A DNA stretch of 64,000 nucleotides from positions 186,001 through 250,000 of the forward strand of contig CAVWCL010000005.1 in the NCBI GenBank assembly GCA_963753485.1, written 5' to 3'. The position numbers were made by a program, and so were the translations under genes. The stretch is from CAWDLX01 sp963753485 (GTDB lineage Bacteria; Actinomycetota; Actinomycetes; Mycobacteriales; Micromonosporaceae). The notes under the pieces were generated by a model that saw nothing but the letters and a program-made list of their open reading frames with translations, searched no databases and had not been told where the DNA came from. Every line of letters begins with the position of its first letter. Position 1 is the first letter of the stretch. This document shows, in pieces, positions 34,510 to 42,832 of this stretch.

Positions 34510-35256
34510 TCAGCGGGCGCGCCGGTACCGCGTGAGCAGGGTGTCCCCGGCCGCGATCACATGCATCCGGCGCATATCGGCCGGGATCTCCCGGCGGCCG
34601 CCGGCCACGATCCGGCCGGCACCGGCGCCGGCGAGCAGCGGCGCGAAGGTCAGGCAGATCTCGTCGACCAGGTCCGCGGCGAGCAGGGCGCCGAACAGGT
34701 ATGGCCCGCCTTCGCAGAGCACCTGGCCGAGCCCGCGCCAGTGCAGCTCGGCCAGGCCGACCGCGGGGTCGACAACGGCGTCGCCGCAGGTCACCACGTC
34801 GGCCACGGCGGCAAGCGCGCTACGCCGGTCGGCCGGCGAACCGCCATGCGTGAGGATGATCGGCCGGACCGGTGCCTGGCTGAACGCGGAACCGCCGGTA
34901 TCCAGGTCCAGTGTGGACGAGACCACGACCAGGGTGGGATCGGCGGCCAGCCCCTGTGCGGTGCGCAGCGACCGGTCGCGTTCGTCGAGGCGGATCGCCC
35001 CGTAGCCCTCGTGTCGCAAGGTGCCGGCCCCGACCATCACCGCGTCGGCGTGGACCCGTAGGGCATGCAGGACCGTCTGGTCGGCCGGATCGGATAACCC
35101 CTTGGAGTAGCCGCCCACCTCGACCGCGCCATCCAGGCTGCTGACGAAGTTCATCCGGAGCGAGGGCGACCGGCGGTCGGGTGCATACGCTTCGGCGAGG
35201 CTGGTGTCGTCCAGCGGCGCCGGGTCGGGCCAGATCCTATGCATGCCCATCATCAT
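34510..35256 (-). CDS. RibD C-terminal/dihydrofolate reductase-fold pyrimidine reductase
   Basis: A 248-residue reductase of the RibD-C family: LRMNFVSSLDGAVEV near residue 33, DAVMVGAGTLRHEGYG, and LCEGGPYLFGALLAADLVDEICLTFAP. Such proteins reduce the ribosyl side chain of the riboflavin precursor using NADPH, but actinobacterial paralogues without a deaminase domain also exist outside riboflavin operons, and no rib genes are nearby. The start could be any of the clustered N-terminal Met codons. Confidence 0.82.
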   Translation of the reverse strand: MMMGMHRIWPDPAPLDDTSLAEAYAPDRRSPSLRMNFVSSLDGAVEVGGYSKGLSDPADQTVLHALRVHADAVMVGAGTLRHEGYGAIRLDERDRSLRTAQGLAADPTLVVVSSTLDLDTGGSAFSQAPVRPIILTHGGSPADRRSALAAVADVVTCGDAVVDPAVGLAELHWRGLGQVLCEGGPYLFGALLAADLVDEICLTFAPLLAGAGAGRIVAGGRREIPADMRRMHVIAAGDTLLTRYRRAR

Positions 35257-35352
35257 CGCCTGTTACGGCCGCGACCGCGTGCCTGACATACGCCGGTCCG
35301 GTGGCGACCGGACCCGCCCGAGATTCCCCGGTCCGGTGGGGGCCGCACGCGC

Positions 35353-35472
35353 CTACTCGCCAGGGCGGCCGGTCGCCGGCGGCGTCGGCTCTGGTCGCCG
35401 GTGCTGGCAGTCGCACCAACTGCCGCCCGGGCAGCGGCGGTGCTCCTGCGCCCGACAGGCCGGGCAGATCAT
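35353..35472 (-). CDS. Small Cys-rich (zinc-ribbon-like) protein
   Basis: A 39-residue protein, MICPACRAQEHRRCPG followed by GSWCDCQHR, then a Pro-rich tail. The CxxC...C...CxC spacing suggests a bound metal. It resembles small conserved actinobacterial proteins of the form MICPACR..H..CPGG.WCDCQH. ATG 35472 is the only in-frame start that gives this compact protein. Function is unknown. It is divergent from the ceb operon. Confidence 0.55.
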   Translation of the reverse strand: MICPACRAQEHRRCPGGSWCDCQHRRPEPTPPATGRPGE

Positions 35473-35523
35473 GCCTTCAGCGTCAGCGGGGCCGGCCGTC
35501 CGGTCAAGCCGTTCGTAACGAAT

Positions 35524-35537
35524 TGGGAACGCTCCCA
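35524..35537. promoter_or_regulatory. CebR-type operator 1
   Basis: TGGGAACGCTCCCA matches the CebR palindrome TGGGAGCGCTCCCA at 13 of 14 positions. It lies upstream of a possible -35 box. Confidence 0.8.
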
Positions 35538-35547
35538 CCGGTACCCG

Positions 35548-35576
35548 TTGACAGTCCCCCAGACGGCCGGGACGCT
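35548..35576 (+). promoter_or_regulatory. Possible ceb promoter
   Basis: TTGACA at 35548-35553 is a perfect -35 hexamer; GACGCT at 35571-35576, 17 bp later, would be a weak -10. It lies between the two operators, so repressor bound at either site could block it. Confidence 0.5.
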
Positions 35577-35577
35577 G

Positions 35578-35591
35578 TGGGAGCGCTCCCG
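35578..35591. promoter_or_regulatory. CebR-type operator 2
   Basis: TGGGAGCGCTCCCG matches the CebR consensus at 13 of 14 positions. It lies just after the putative -10 and 54 bp from operator 1, about five helical turns. Confidence 0.85.
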
Positions 35592-35772
35592 TAATGTTCC
35601 AAGCCGAGTGTGGCGGATGCCACATCCGGGCACCAGATGTGGCATTCGTGCAGCTCAGACGCGATGGTAAGCCACTTGCGGCACACCCACTTGCGGCCCA
35701 CCGAAGCCCAACCAGAGCCGACGCGAGGTCCCACCTATTCACCACAACATCACGACCTGAGAGGGGTCCGGG

Positions 35773-37104
35773 ATGAGTGTTACGAAGCACCGACTGCGCA
35801 AGGCCGCAGCGGTCGCTCTCGTCGGCTTCGTCGCGCTCGGCGCGGCGGCCGCCTGCAACAGCGGCAACACGCCTGCGGCGGGCTCCAAGCCCGACAAGCT
35901 GATCGTCGACACGTTCGGCGAGTTCGGCTACGACAACCTGGTCAAGCAGTATGAGCAGCAGACCGGCATCAAGGTCGAGCTGCGCAAGACCGCTCAACTT
36001 GGCGACTACCGGCCCAAGCTGGTCCGGTACCTGGCGACCGGCAAGGGCGCGGGCGACGTGGTGGCGCTCGAGGAAGGCATCATCAACGAGTTCAAGATCA
36101 ACCCAGCGAACTGGGTCGACCTGGCCCCGCTCGTGGGCGACAAGAGCTCGCAGTACCTCGGCTGGAAGTACCAACTCGGCAAAGCGCCGGACGGCAAGCT
36201 CATCGGCCTGCCGACCGACGTGGGCAGTCTCGCCGTGTGCTACCGGCGCGACCTGTTCCAGGCCGCCGGCCTGCCGGTGGACCGGGATGCGGTCAGCGCC
36301 CTGTGGCCGACCTGGGACCAGTTCATCCAGACCGGCCAGACCTACCGCCAGAAGACCGGTAAGGCGCTACTCGACTCGGTGACCACCGCCGCCAGCGCAA
36401 TCATCTTCCAGGTCGGTGGGGACAGCTTCTACAACGCCGACATGCAGCTCTATCCAGATGGCGCGGACCAGTCGAAGCCGGAGAACCTGGTCGCCGCCAA
36501 CAGCCCCGCGGTGAAGCAGGCCTGGGACACCTCGATCAAGATGGTTGACGCGGGCATCACCGCCAAGGTGAAGACCTGGTCGCCGGAGTGGTCGGGTGGC
36601 TTCAAGAACGGCACCTTCGCCGCCACCTTCTGCCCGTCCTGGATGACCGGCATCGTCGAGGGCAACTCGGGCGCGGAGAACAAGGGCAAGTGGGACGTGG
36701 CCGCGGTTCCGGGTGGCTCCGGAAACTGGGGCGGGTCCTGGCTCGCCGTACCGACGCAGACGAAGTACCCGGCCGAGGCGGCCAAGCTGGCCGCGTTCCT
36801 GACCAACGCCCAGAGCCAGGTCGCCGCGTTCAAGCTCAAGGGCCCGCTGCCGACCAACCTGGCGGCCCTGCAGAACCCGGACTTCCAGGCGTACCAGAAC
36901 CCGTACTTCAACAACGCCCCGACCGGGAAGATCTTCGGCGGCAGTGTCGCCAACATCAAGCCGCTCACCCTCGGACCCAAGCACGGAGCCGTGAAGGAGC
37001 GGGCGCTTGAGCCGGCCTTGCAGGCCTACGAAGGCGGCCAGCTTAGCGCCACCGCGGCCTGGGCACAGTTCCTCAAGGATGTGCCGATCCAGGGCGCCTA
37101 CTAG
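35773..37104 (+). CDS. cebE: Cellobiose/cellooligosaccharide ABC transporter substrate-binding lipoprotein
   Basis: A 443-residue family-1 extracellular solute-binding protein with a lipoprotein signal ending LGAAAAC (Cys about 27). The mature part has the two-lobed sugar-binder pattern (VDTFGEFGYDNLVKQYEQQT, GLPTDVGSLAVCYRRDLF, ATFCPSWMTG, WGGSWLAVP). CebE-type assignment rests on the operator sequence, the paired permeases, the GH1 glucosidase and the LacI repressor that follow. Specificity for cellobiose is likely but unproved. No ATPase gene is present; a shared MsiK-like ATPase elsewhere would energise it, as in Streptomyces. Confidence 0.85.
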   Translation: MSVTKHRLRKAAAVALVGFVALGAAAACNSGNTPAAGSKPDKLIVDTFGEFGYDNLVKQYEQQTGIKVELRKTAQLGDYRPKLVRYLATGKGAGDVVALEEGIINEFKINPANWVDLAPLVGDKSSQYLGWKYQLGKAPDGKLIGLPTDVGSLAVCYRRDLFQAAGLPVDRDAVSALWPTWDQFIQTGQTYRQKTGKALLDSVTTAASAIIFQVGGDSFYNADMQLYPDGADQSKPENLVAANSPAVKQAWDTSIKMVDAGITAKVKTWSPEWSGGFKNGTFAATFCPSWMTGIVEGNSGAENKGKWDVAAVPGGSGNWGGSWLAVPTQTKYPAEAAKLAAFLTNAQSQVAAFKLKGPLPTNLAALQNPDFQAYQNPYFNNAPTGKIFGGSVANIKPLTLGPKHGAVKERALEPALQAYEGGQLSATAAWAQFLKDVPIQGAY

Positions 37105-37136
37105 TCGCGATCCGGTGAGTCGCACCTGGTGAGTTC

Positions 37137-37168
37137 GGTGGCGTCCGGCGTATCGTCCGGGCGCCACC
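37137..37168 (+). terminator. Intergenic hairpin between cebE and cebF
   Basis: GGTGGCGTCCGG (37137-37148) and CCGGGCGCCACC (37157-37168) form a stem with 11 of 12 pairs and an 8-nt loop, without a T-tract. Such hairpins often allow higher expression of the binding protein than of the permeases by attenuation or 3'-end stabilisation. Confidence 0.6.
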
Positions 37169-37217
37169 GGCTCATCCGGGGCCAACAGATCCATCAGCAG
37201 CGCACGAAGGGCCAGCC

Positions 37218-38198
37218 ATGAGCCTCTCGGCCACCACGACGCCCGCGGCGCGGGTCGATCCGCCGCCCGGGCCCCCACGCCGGGTCCTGCGCGCCGGTCG
37301 GCTGACCCGCCTCGACCTCAAGGCAGCGCCCTACCTGTACGTCGCCCCGTTCTTCCTCATCTTCGGCGTCTTCGGCCTCTACCCGCTGGGCCGTACGGCG
37401 TGGATGTCGTTGCACAAATGGGATCTCGTCAACGACCGGACGTTGGGCCACACGTTCGTCGGCCTGGACAATTACGCCGCGCTGCTCAAGGACGACTACT
37501 TCTGGAACGCGGTCGTCAACACGCTCGGCATGTTCTTCATCGCCACCATTCCCCAGATGCTCCTCGCGCTCTACCTGGCCAGCCTGCTCAACCGGCCCGC
37601 GCTGAAGGCGAAGACGCTGTTCCGGATGGCGGTGCTGGTGCCCAACGTCACCTCGGTCGCGGCCGTCGCCATCGTCTTCGGCATGCTGTTCCAGCGGGAC
37701 TTCGGGGTCATCAACTGGATCCTGCACCTGCTGCACGTGAACCCGGTTGACTGGCACATCGGACGGTTGCATTCGTGGGTGGCCATCGCGACCATGGTGG
37801 ACTGGCGCTGGACCGGGTACAACACGCTGATCCTGCTCGCCGGCATGCAGGCCATTCCGCGCGACCTCTACGAGTCGGCCGCCATCGACGGGGCCAACCA
37901 GTGGCGCCAGTTCTGGTCCATCACGCTGCCGATGCTGCGCCCCACATTCATCTTCGTGACCATCGTGTCCATTGTGGGGGGAATGCAGTTGTTCACCGAG
38001 CCGCTGCTGTTCAACAACGGCTCGATCGTCGGCGGTAACGTCCGCGAGTCGCAGACGGTGACCATGTACATGTGGGAGAACTCGATCGAGAACACCAGCC
38101 GGGCCGGGTACGGCGCGGCGGTGGCCTGGGCGCTCTTCATCATCATCATGCTCGCCTCGCTGGCGAACTTCGCGCTCATCCGCAAGACCGTGAAGTGA
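37218..38198 (+). CDS. cebF: Sugar ABC transporter permease (CebF-like)
   Basis: A 326-residue inner-membrane permease of the MalF/CUT1 family with about six transmembrane helices, starting LYVAPFFLIFGVFGLYPLG. The EAA-like loop is DLYESAAIDGANQWRQFWSITLPML, which contacts the ATPase. ATG 37218 is close to GGGCCAGCC. It is followed by cebG after 10 bp. Confidence 0.9.
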   Translation: MSLSATTTPAARVDPPPGPPRRVLRAGRLTRLDLKAAPYLYVAPFFLIFGVFGLYPLGRTAWMSLHKWDLVNDRTLGHTFVGLDNYAALLKDDYFWNAVVNTLGMFFIATIPQMLLALYLASLLNRPALKAKTLFRMAVLVPNVTSVAAVAIVFGMLFQRDFGVINWILHLLHVNPVDWHIGRLHSWVAIATMVDWRWTGYNTLILLAGMQAIPRDLYESAAIDGANQWRQFWSITLPMLRPTFIFVTIVSIVGGMQLFTEPLLFNNGSIVGGNVRESQTVTMYMWENSIENTSRAGYGAAVAWALFIIIMLASLANFALIRKTVK

Positions 38199-38208
38199 GG
38201 AGCCAGCC

Positions 38209-39051
38209 ATGCTCACCGCGATCCAGCGCCTGCGCCGCGGCACCCCGCTCACCTACATCGCGCTCGTGCTCGCCGTGCTGCTGTCGATCTACCCGTTCTA
38301 CTACATGTTCGTCATCGCCACCCGCAGCCTCGACGCGATCAACGACGTCCCGCCGCCGTTCACCCCTGGCAGCTCGTTCTGGGACAACTTCACCCGGGCC
38401 CTGGACAAGTCCGATGTCAACTTCCTCCTGGGTTTGAAGAACTCGATCATCGTCTCCTCCGTGGTCACGTTCAGCGTGGTGCTCACCTCGACGCTGGCCG
38501 GGTTCGCCTTCGCCAAGCTGCGGTTCGCCGGTCGCAACGTTCTTCTGCTGACGGTGCTGACCACGATGATGATCCCGACTCAGCTCGGCCTCATTCCGCT
38601 GTGGGGCATGATGCAGGACTTCGACTGGTTCGACACCCTGCAGGCGGTCATCGTGCCGTTCCTGACCAGCGCCTTCGGGGTGTTCCTCATGCGCCAGTAC
38701 ACCAGCACCGCGGTCTCCGACGAGCTCATCGAGGCGGCCCGGGTCGACGGCTGCTCGACCCTGCGCGTCTACTGGAACGTGGTGCTGCCGGCGGTGCGCC
38801 CGGCGGCCGGTGTGCTCGCCCTGCTCACGTTCATGGAGCAGTGGAACAGCTTCATCTGGCCGCGGGCCATCCTCACCTCGGAGAACCCGACGATGCAGGT
38901 GTCGCTGGGCTTCATCTCCTTCGGCTACTACACCGACTACTCGATGGTCTTCGCCGCCACCGCGGTGGCCACCGTCCCGCTGATCCTCGTCTTCATCGTC
39001 TTCGGTCGCCAGATCATCAGCGGCATCATGGAAGGTGCGGTCAAAGCGTGA
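38209..39051 (+). CDS. cebG: Sugar ABC transporter permease (CebG-like)
   Basis: A 280-residue MalG/CUT1-type permease with six predicted helices and the EAA loop ELIEAARVDGCSTLRVYWNVVLPA. GAGGAG precedes ATG 38209. Its stop overlaps the bglC start (GTGA), so permease and glucosidase are translationally coupled. Confidence 0.92.
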   Translation: MLTAIQRLRRGTPLTYIALVLAVLLSIYPFYYMFVIATRSLDAINDVPPPFTPGSSFWDNFTRALDKSDVNFLLGLKNSIIVSSVVTFSVVLTSTLAGFAFAKLRFAGRNVLLLTVLTTMMIPTQLGLIPLWGMMQDFDWFDTLQAVIVPFLTSAFGVFLMRQYTSTAVSDELIEAARVDGCSTLRVYWNVVLPAVRPAAGVLALLTFMEQWNSFIWPRAILTSENPTMQVSLGFISFGYYTDYSMVFAATAVATVPLILVFIVFGRQIISGIMEGAVKA

Positions 39052-40586
39052 CTACCTCGCAGCCCCTCGACGTCCAGACGGCGGTGGACGCCGCCTCCCG
39101 CGACGGGTTGGTGGAGGGTCAGCCGGCCGCCGCCACGTCGCCGCGCGTTCGACGCTTCCCCGAAGGCTTCCGCCTGGGTGCGGCCACCGCCGCGTACCAG
39201 ATCGAAGGCGCCGCGGCCACCGACGGCCGCACGCCCTCGATCTGGGACACCTTCAGCCGGACACCGGGGCGGGTCGTCGCCGGGCACACCGGCCACGTGG
39301 CGACCGACCATTACCACCGCTACGCCGACGACGTCGCGATGATGGCGGACCTGGGACTGAACGCGTACCGGTTCTCGGTCTCCTGGCCCCGGGTGCAGCC
39401 CGACGGCGCCGGCCCGGCCAATCCGCACGGCCTGGATTTCTACCGGCGGCTGGTCGACAAACTGCTCGAGCGCGGCATCGAGCCGTGGCTGACCCTCTAC
39501 CACTGGGACCTGCCGCAGGCGGTGGAACAGGCCGGCGGTTGGCCCGAGCGCGACACCGCCGCCCGCTTCGCCGAGTATGCGTCCATTGTGTACCGAGCCC
39601 TCGGGGATCGGGTCCGCCGCTGGACGACGCTCAACGAACCCTGGTGCTCCGCCTTCCTCGGGTACGGCTCGGGTGAGCACGCGCCCGGGCGGCGCAACCC
39701 GGTGGACGCCCTCCGGGCCACCCACCATCTGCTGTTGGCCCACGGCCTGGCCGTGGACGCGATCCGCGGTGTGGACGCGCATCGACCCGGCGGCCTCCGC
39801 GCCGAGGTCGGCATCTCGCTGAATCTCTACGCCATCTCACCCGCCTCGATGAGCGTGGACGACGAGGACGCCGCCCGGCGCATCGACGGACTGAGCAACC
39901 GGCTCTTCCTCGACCCGGTGCTGCTCGGTCGCTACCCGGAGGACGTCGTCGCCGACCTCGCCCCGGTCACCGACTTCCGTCACGTGCGCGACGGAGACCT
40001 CGCGGTCATCTCGCGACCGCTGTCGATGCTGGGCGTGAACTACTACAGCCGCCACGTGCTCGCCGCGCCGAAGGCGGGTGCGGACGGCGTCGTCGTCTGG
40101 CACTGCCCGGATACCGCCAGCCCGTACCCCGGCAGCGAGAATGCCCAGTTCGTCAAGCGGGGGGTGCCGGTCACCGCGATGGACTGGGAGATCGATGCCG
40201 CTGGTCTGGGCGAGGTCCTGCGCCAGGTGGCGCGCGAGTACCCGCCGGTGCCCCTCTACGTGACCGAGAACGGCGCCGCCTTCGACGACCAGGTCTCGGC
40301 CGATGGCAGCGTCGACGATCCGGACCGGCGGGCCTTCCTGGCCCAGCACCTGGCCGCCTGCCTGGACGCGATCGCCGATGGGGTACCGCTGCGGGGCTAC
40401 TTTGCCTGGTCCCTTATGGACAATTATGAGTGGGCGTGGGGTTATACCCGCCGCTTCGGTCTGGTGTATGTCGACTACCACAGCCTGGCGCGGACGCCGA
40501 AGTCGAGCGCGCTGTGGTACGCCGACGTCATCCGCCACCACGGTCTGGTGGAGACCGACCCTCCGGCTGCCGGACCCGCCGCCTGA
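39048..40586 (+). CDS. bglC: GH1 beta-glucosidase
   Basis: A 512-residue glycoside hydrolase family 1 enzyme. The acid/base Glu is in TTLNEPWCSA and the nucleophile Glu in LYVTENGAAF. The aglycone-site segment WSLMDNYEWAWGY and the N-terminal FRLGAATAAYQIEGA are conserved. It splits cellobiose or short beta-glucosides in the cytosol. A 45-residue N-terminal extension before the catalytic fold is Ala/Ser-rich and has no signal peptide. GTG 39048 overlaps the cebG stop. Confidence 0.94.
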   Translation: MTTSQPLDVQTAVDAASRDGLVEGQPAAATSPRVRRFPEGFRLGAATAAYQIEGAAATDGRTPSIWDTFSRTPGRVVAGHTGHVATDHYHRYADDVAMMADLGLNAYRFSVSWPRVQPDGAGPANPHGLDFYRRLVDKLLERGIEPWLTLYHWDLPQAVEQAGGWPERDTAARFAEYASIVYRALGDRVRRWTTLNEPWCSAFLGYGSGEHAPGRRNPVDALRATHHLLLAHGLAVDAIRGVDAHRPGGLRAEVGISLNLYAISPASMSVDDEDAARRIDGLSNRLFLDPVLLGRYPEDVVADLAPVTDFRHVRDGDLAVISRPLSMLGVNYYSRHVLAAPKAGADGVVVWHCPDTASPYPGSENAQFVKRGVPVTAMDWEIDAAGLGEVLRQVAREYPPVPLYVTENGAAFDDQVSADGSVDDPDRRAFLAQHLAACLDAIADGVPLRGYFAWSLMDNYEWAWGYTRRFGLVYVDYHSLARTPKSSALWYADVIRHHGLVETDPPAAGPAA

Positions 40587-40643
40587 CGGCACAATCAAGG
40601 TGGCCCAGCCGCACACCGGTCGGGCCCGACACGGAGGAACAGG

Positions 40644-41702
40644 GTGAGGATCCAGCGCATGAGCCAACGCACGCGGTCGGCGGGGCGGCCCACGCTGGAC
40701 GAGGTCGCCGCCCGCGCCGGCGTCGGGCGCGGCACGGTCTCCCGGGTGGTCAACGGCTCGCCCCAGGTGTCGGCGTCCGCGAAAGCCGCGGTGGAGCAGG
40801 CGATCGAGGAGCTCGGCTACGTGCCCAACCGGGCGGCCCGGGCGCTGGTGACCCAGCGGACCGACTCGGTCGCGCTCGTGGTCTCCGAATCGGAGGAGCG
40901 GGTCTTCGGCGAGCCGTTCTTCGCCGGGATCATCCGGGGTATCAACTCCAAACTGCTGGAGACACCCCTGCAACTCTGGCTGGCGATGGCGCAGTCGAGC
41001 GCGGAGCGCGAACGGGTGGAGCACCACCTCACCCCGCAGCACGTCGACGGGGTGCTGCTGCTCTCGCTGCACGGCGACGATCCGTTGCCGGCCCTGCTCG
41101 CCCAGCGCGGCCTGCCGGTGGTGCTCGGCGGCCAGCCCGGCGGCCGGGTGCGCATCGTCGGTGACCAGATGAGCTGCGTCGACGCCGACAACACCGGCGG
41201 CGCTCAGGCGGCAACGGCGCACCTGATCGAGCGCGGCCGCCTGCGGGTCGCCGCGATCGCCGGCCCGCAGGACATGGGCGTGGGTGTTGCCCGCCTCACC
41301 GGATACCGCCGCGCCCTGCAGGCCGCCGGTCTACCGGTCGACGAGTCCCGGGTCGGCTACGGCGACTTCTCCGAGGCGAGCGGCGCCACCGCCATGCGTA
41401 CCCTGCTCGACCGCCACCCCGACCTGGACGGGGTTTTCGCCGCCTCCGATCTGATGGCGGTCGGCGCCATGCGGGTACTGCGGGAGTACGGCCGGCGGGT
41501 GCCGGGCGATGTCGCCGTGGTCGGCTTCGAGGACTCCGTGCTCGCCCGCCAGACCGACCCAGCGCTCACCACCGTGCACCAGCCGGTGGAGGCGATGGGC
41601 CGGGAGATGGCCCGGCTGCTGGTCGCCCACATCCGCGGCGACGTTGTCCCGGCTCCCCTGGTCGTACTCGACACCCACCTGGTCGTGCGCGCCTCCTCGT
41701 GA
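40644..41702 (+). CDS. cebR: LacI-family repressor CebR
   Basis: A 352-residue LacI/GalR regulator. The N-terminal helix-turn-helix is PTLDEVAARAGVGRGTVSRVV and the hinge is YVPNRAARALV. A periplasmic-binding-like effector domain follows, ending AVVGFEDSVLARQTDPALTTVHQP. Two CebR-type palindromes upstream of cebE are its expected targets, with cello-oligosaccharides as inducers. GTG 40644 follows GGAGG (40632-40636). The gene lies after bglC rather than before cebE. Palindromic repeat copy 4 follows 10 bp after the stop. Confidence 0.9.
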   Translation: MRIQRMSQRTRSAGRPTLDEVAARAGVGRGTVSRVVNGSPQVSASAKAAVEQAIEELGYVPNRAARALVTQRTDSVALVVSESEERVFGEPFFAGIIRGINSKLLETPLQLWLAMAQSSAERERVEHHLTPQHVDGVLLLSLHGDDPLPALLAQRGLPVVLGGQPGGRVRIVGDQMSCVDADNTGGAQAATAHLIERGRLRVAAIAGPQDMGVGVARLTGYRRALQAAGLPVDESRVGYGDFSEASGATAMRTLLDRHPDLDGVFAASDLMAVGAMRVLREYGRRVPGDVAVVGFEDSVLARQTDPALTTVHQPVEAMGREMARLLVAHIRGDVVPAPLVVLDTHLVVRASS

Positions 41703-41711
41703 CTGTCCTCC

Positions 41712-41775
41712 CGTCGATCTAGGGCTTACGCATGCCAACGGAGATCGAACCATGTGCATACGTCCTAGATCGACG
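41712..41775. repeat. 64-bp palindromic repeat, copy 4 (interior inverted)
   Basis: The arms are CGTCGATCTAGGGC and GTCCTAGATCGACG. The asymmetric interior (AACCATGTGCATAC) is in the opposite orientation to copy 1. It lies between convergent cebR and a membrane-protein gene. Confidence 0.92.
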
Positions 41776-41874
41776 AAAGGGACGGCGACTGGGTCGGCTC
41801 CGTCGGGTCACCGGTCGACGTGGCGCCGAGCGACTTGGCGCCAATAGCTGGCCTGAGAGCCGCCCACAGCCTGG

Positions 41875-42519
41875 TCAGGTGGTCGGGCGCTGCAGGCGGG
41901 TGACGATGTCGTGCAGCGGCTTGGTCCCGCTGCCCACGACCAACCCGGTGACCAGAGCGTCGATCCAGGTGGAGACGCCGTTCCAGGTCGGGCTCGCGGA
42001 GATCAGCCGTAGCAGGTAGAAGCCGGCGCCGGCCGAGAGCAGGGTCGCCAGGAAGGTGGCCATGCCCCACAGCAGGATGGCGCGGGTCGCCCGGGCCTGG
42101 TCGACCATCGCCTTGAACTGCGCGGCCGCGGCAGTGGCCCCCGGCACGCCGTTGTCCATGTCGGCGAGCGCCTTCTCGTAGCGTTCCTGCGCGGCCCGGC
42201 CGGGCAGCCAACGCGTGAACGGCTCGAGCACCCGTTCGACCGCGGCCGCGAAGACGAAGAGGGCGGCGAACGCGGACATCTGATTGCCGACCTGGAAGAC
42301 GGTCGGTTGGACCATCGTGCCGATGTTCCACGCGCCGACGGCACCGAGGCCGGTCAGGCCGAGTCCGGAGAGGACGGCCCAGCCATTGGCCGGCGGCGAG
42401 CCGGCGGCGGCGGCCATCTCCGGGGCCGGGCCGGGCGCGGCGCCGGGCTGGTGCGGAACCGTCCCGCCGGTACCCGTCGTCACCACGGCGCGCCCCACCG
42501 CCTGCCGTACCATCGCCAT
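41875..42519 (-). CDS. Membrane protein of unknown function
   Basis: A 214-residue protein with an Ala/Pro/Gly-rich N-terminal 45 residues and three or four hydrophobic helices: AVLSGLGLTGLGAVGAW, FAALFVFAAAVERVLEPF and ILLWGMATFLATLLSAGAGFYLL, plus a weaker WIDALVTGLVVGSG. A charged stretch (GRAAQERYEKALADMDNG) sits between helices. AGGAGG is 8 nt before ATG 42519. It resembles uncharacterised actinobacterial membrane proteins. Confidence 0.65.
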   Translation of the reverse strand: MAMVRQAVGRAVVTTGTGGTVPHQPGAAPGPAPEMAAAAGSPPANGWAVLSGLGLTGLGAVGAWNIGTMVQPTVFQVGNQMSAFAALFVFAAAVERVLEPFTRWLPGRAAQERYEKALADMDNGVPGATAAAAQFKAMVDQARATRAILLWGMATFLATLLSAGAGFYLLRLISASPTWNGVSTWIDALVTGLVVGSGTKPLHDIVTRLQRPTT

Positions 42520-42640
42520 CTCCGGTCCTCCTGCCCTGCGAAGCTCTCGGCCAACCTGGTCCGGGCCGGCCCTACCGGGAGATCGTGGCGGACCGGGCGG
42601 GCGGCGTCCATGGACGAAGGCACACAGGGAGCCTGGCTGA

Positions 42641-42832
42641 TCAGGTCGAGGCCGTGCTCACGCCGTGCTCGCTGCAGGTCGCCCGCCAGCCCGCGGGCAG
42701 CACCTGCACCCGCAGGCGGCGCCGGCAGCGCGGGCAGAAGCGCGGCGGCTCCAAGGTACGGGCGGCCGCGCAGGCCGCATGCGTATTGGTGTCGAGGGCG
42801 CCCCCGCACCGGTCGCAGTATTCAGAGCTCAT
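42641..42832 (-). CDS. bsaP: Biotin synthase auxiliary protein BsaP
   Basis: A 63-residue Cys-rich protein: YCDRCGGALDTNTHAAC, then LEPPRFCPRCRRR and the C-terminal GWRATCSEHG. This pattern and the position directly after bioB (ATGA overlap) match the actinobacterial BsaP family, which supports biotin synthase by helping maintain its iron-sulfur cluster. It was too short for many older annotations. Confidence 0.85.
   Translation of the reverse strand: MSSEYCDRCGGALDTNTHAACAAARTLEPPRFCPRCRRRLRVQVLPAGWRATCSEHGVSTAST

Noticed and set aside
38601..40586. A 661-residue fusion of permease and glucosidase in one frame
   Set aside because: The frame runs through cebG out of phase. Only the part after 39048 is the real glucosidase.
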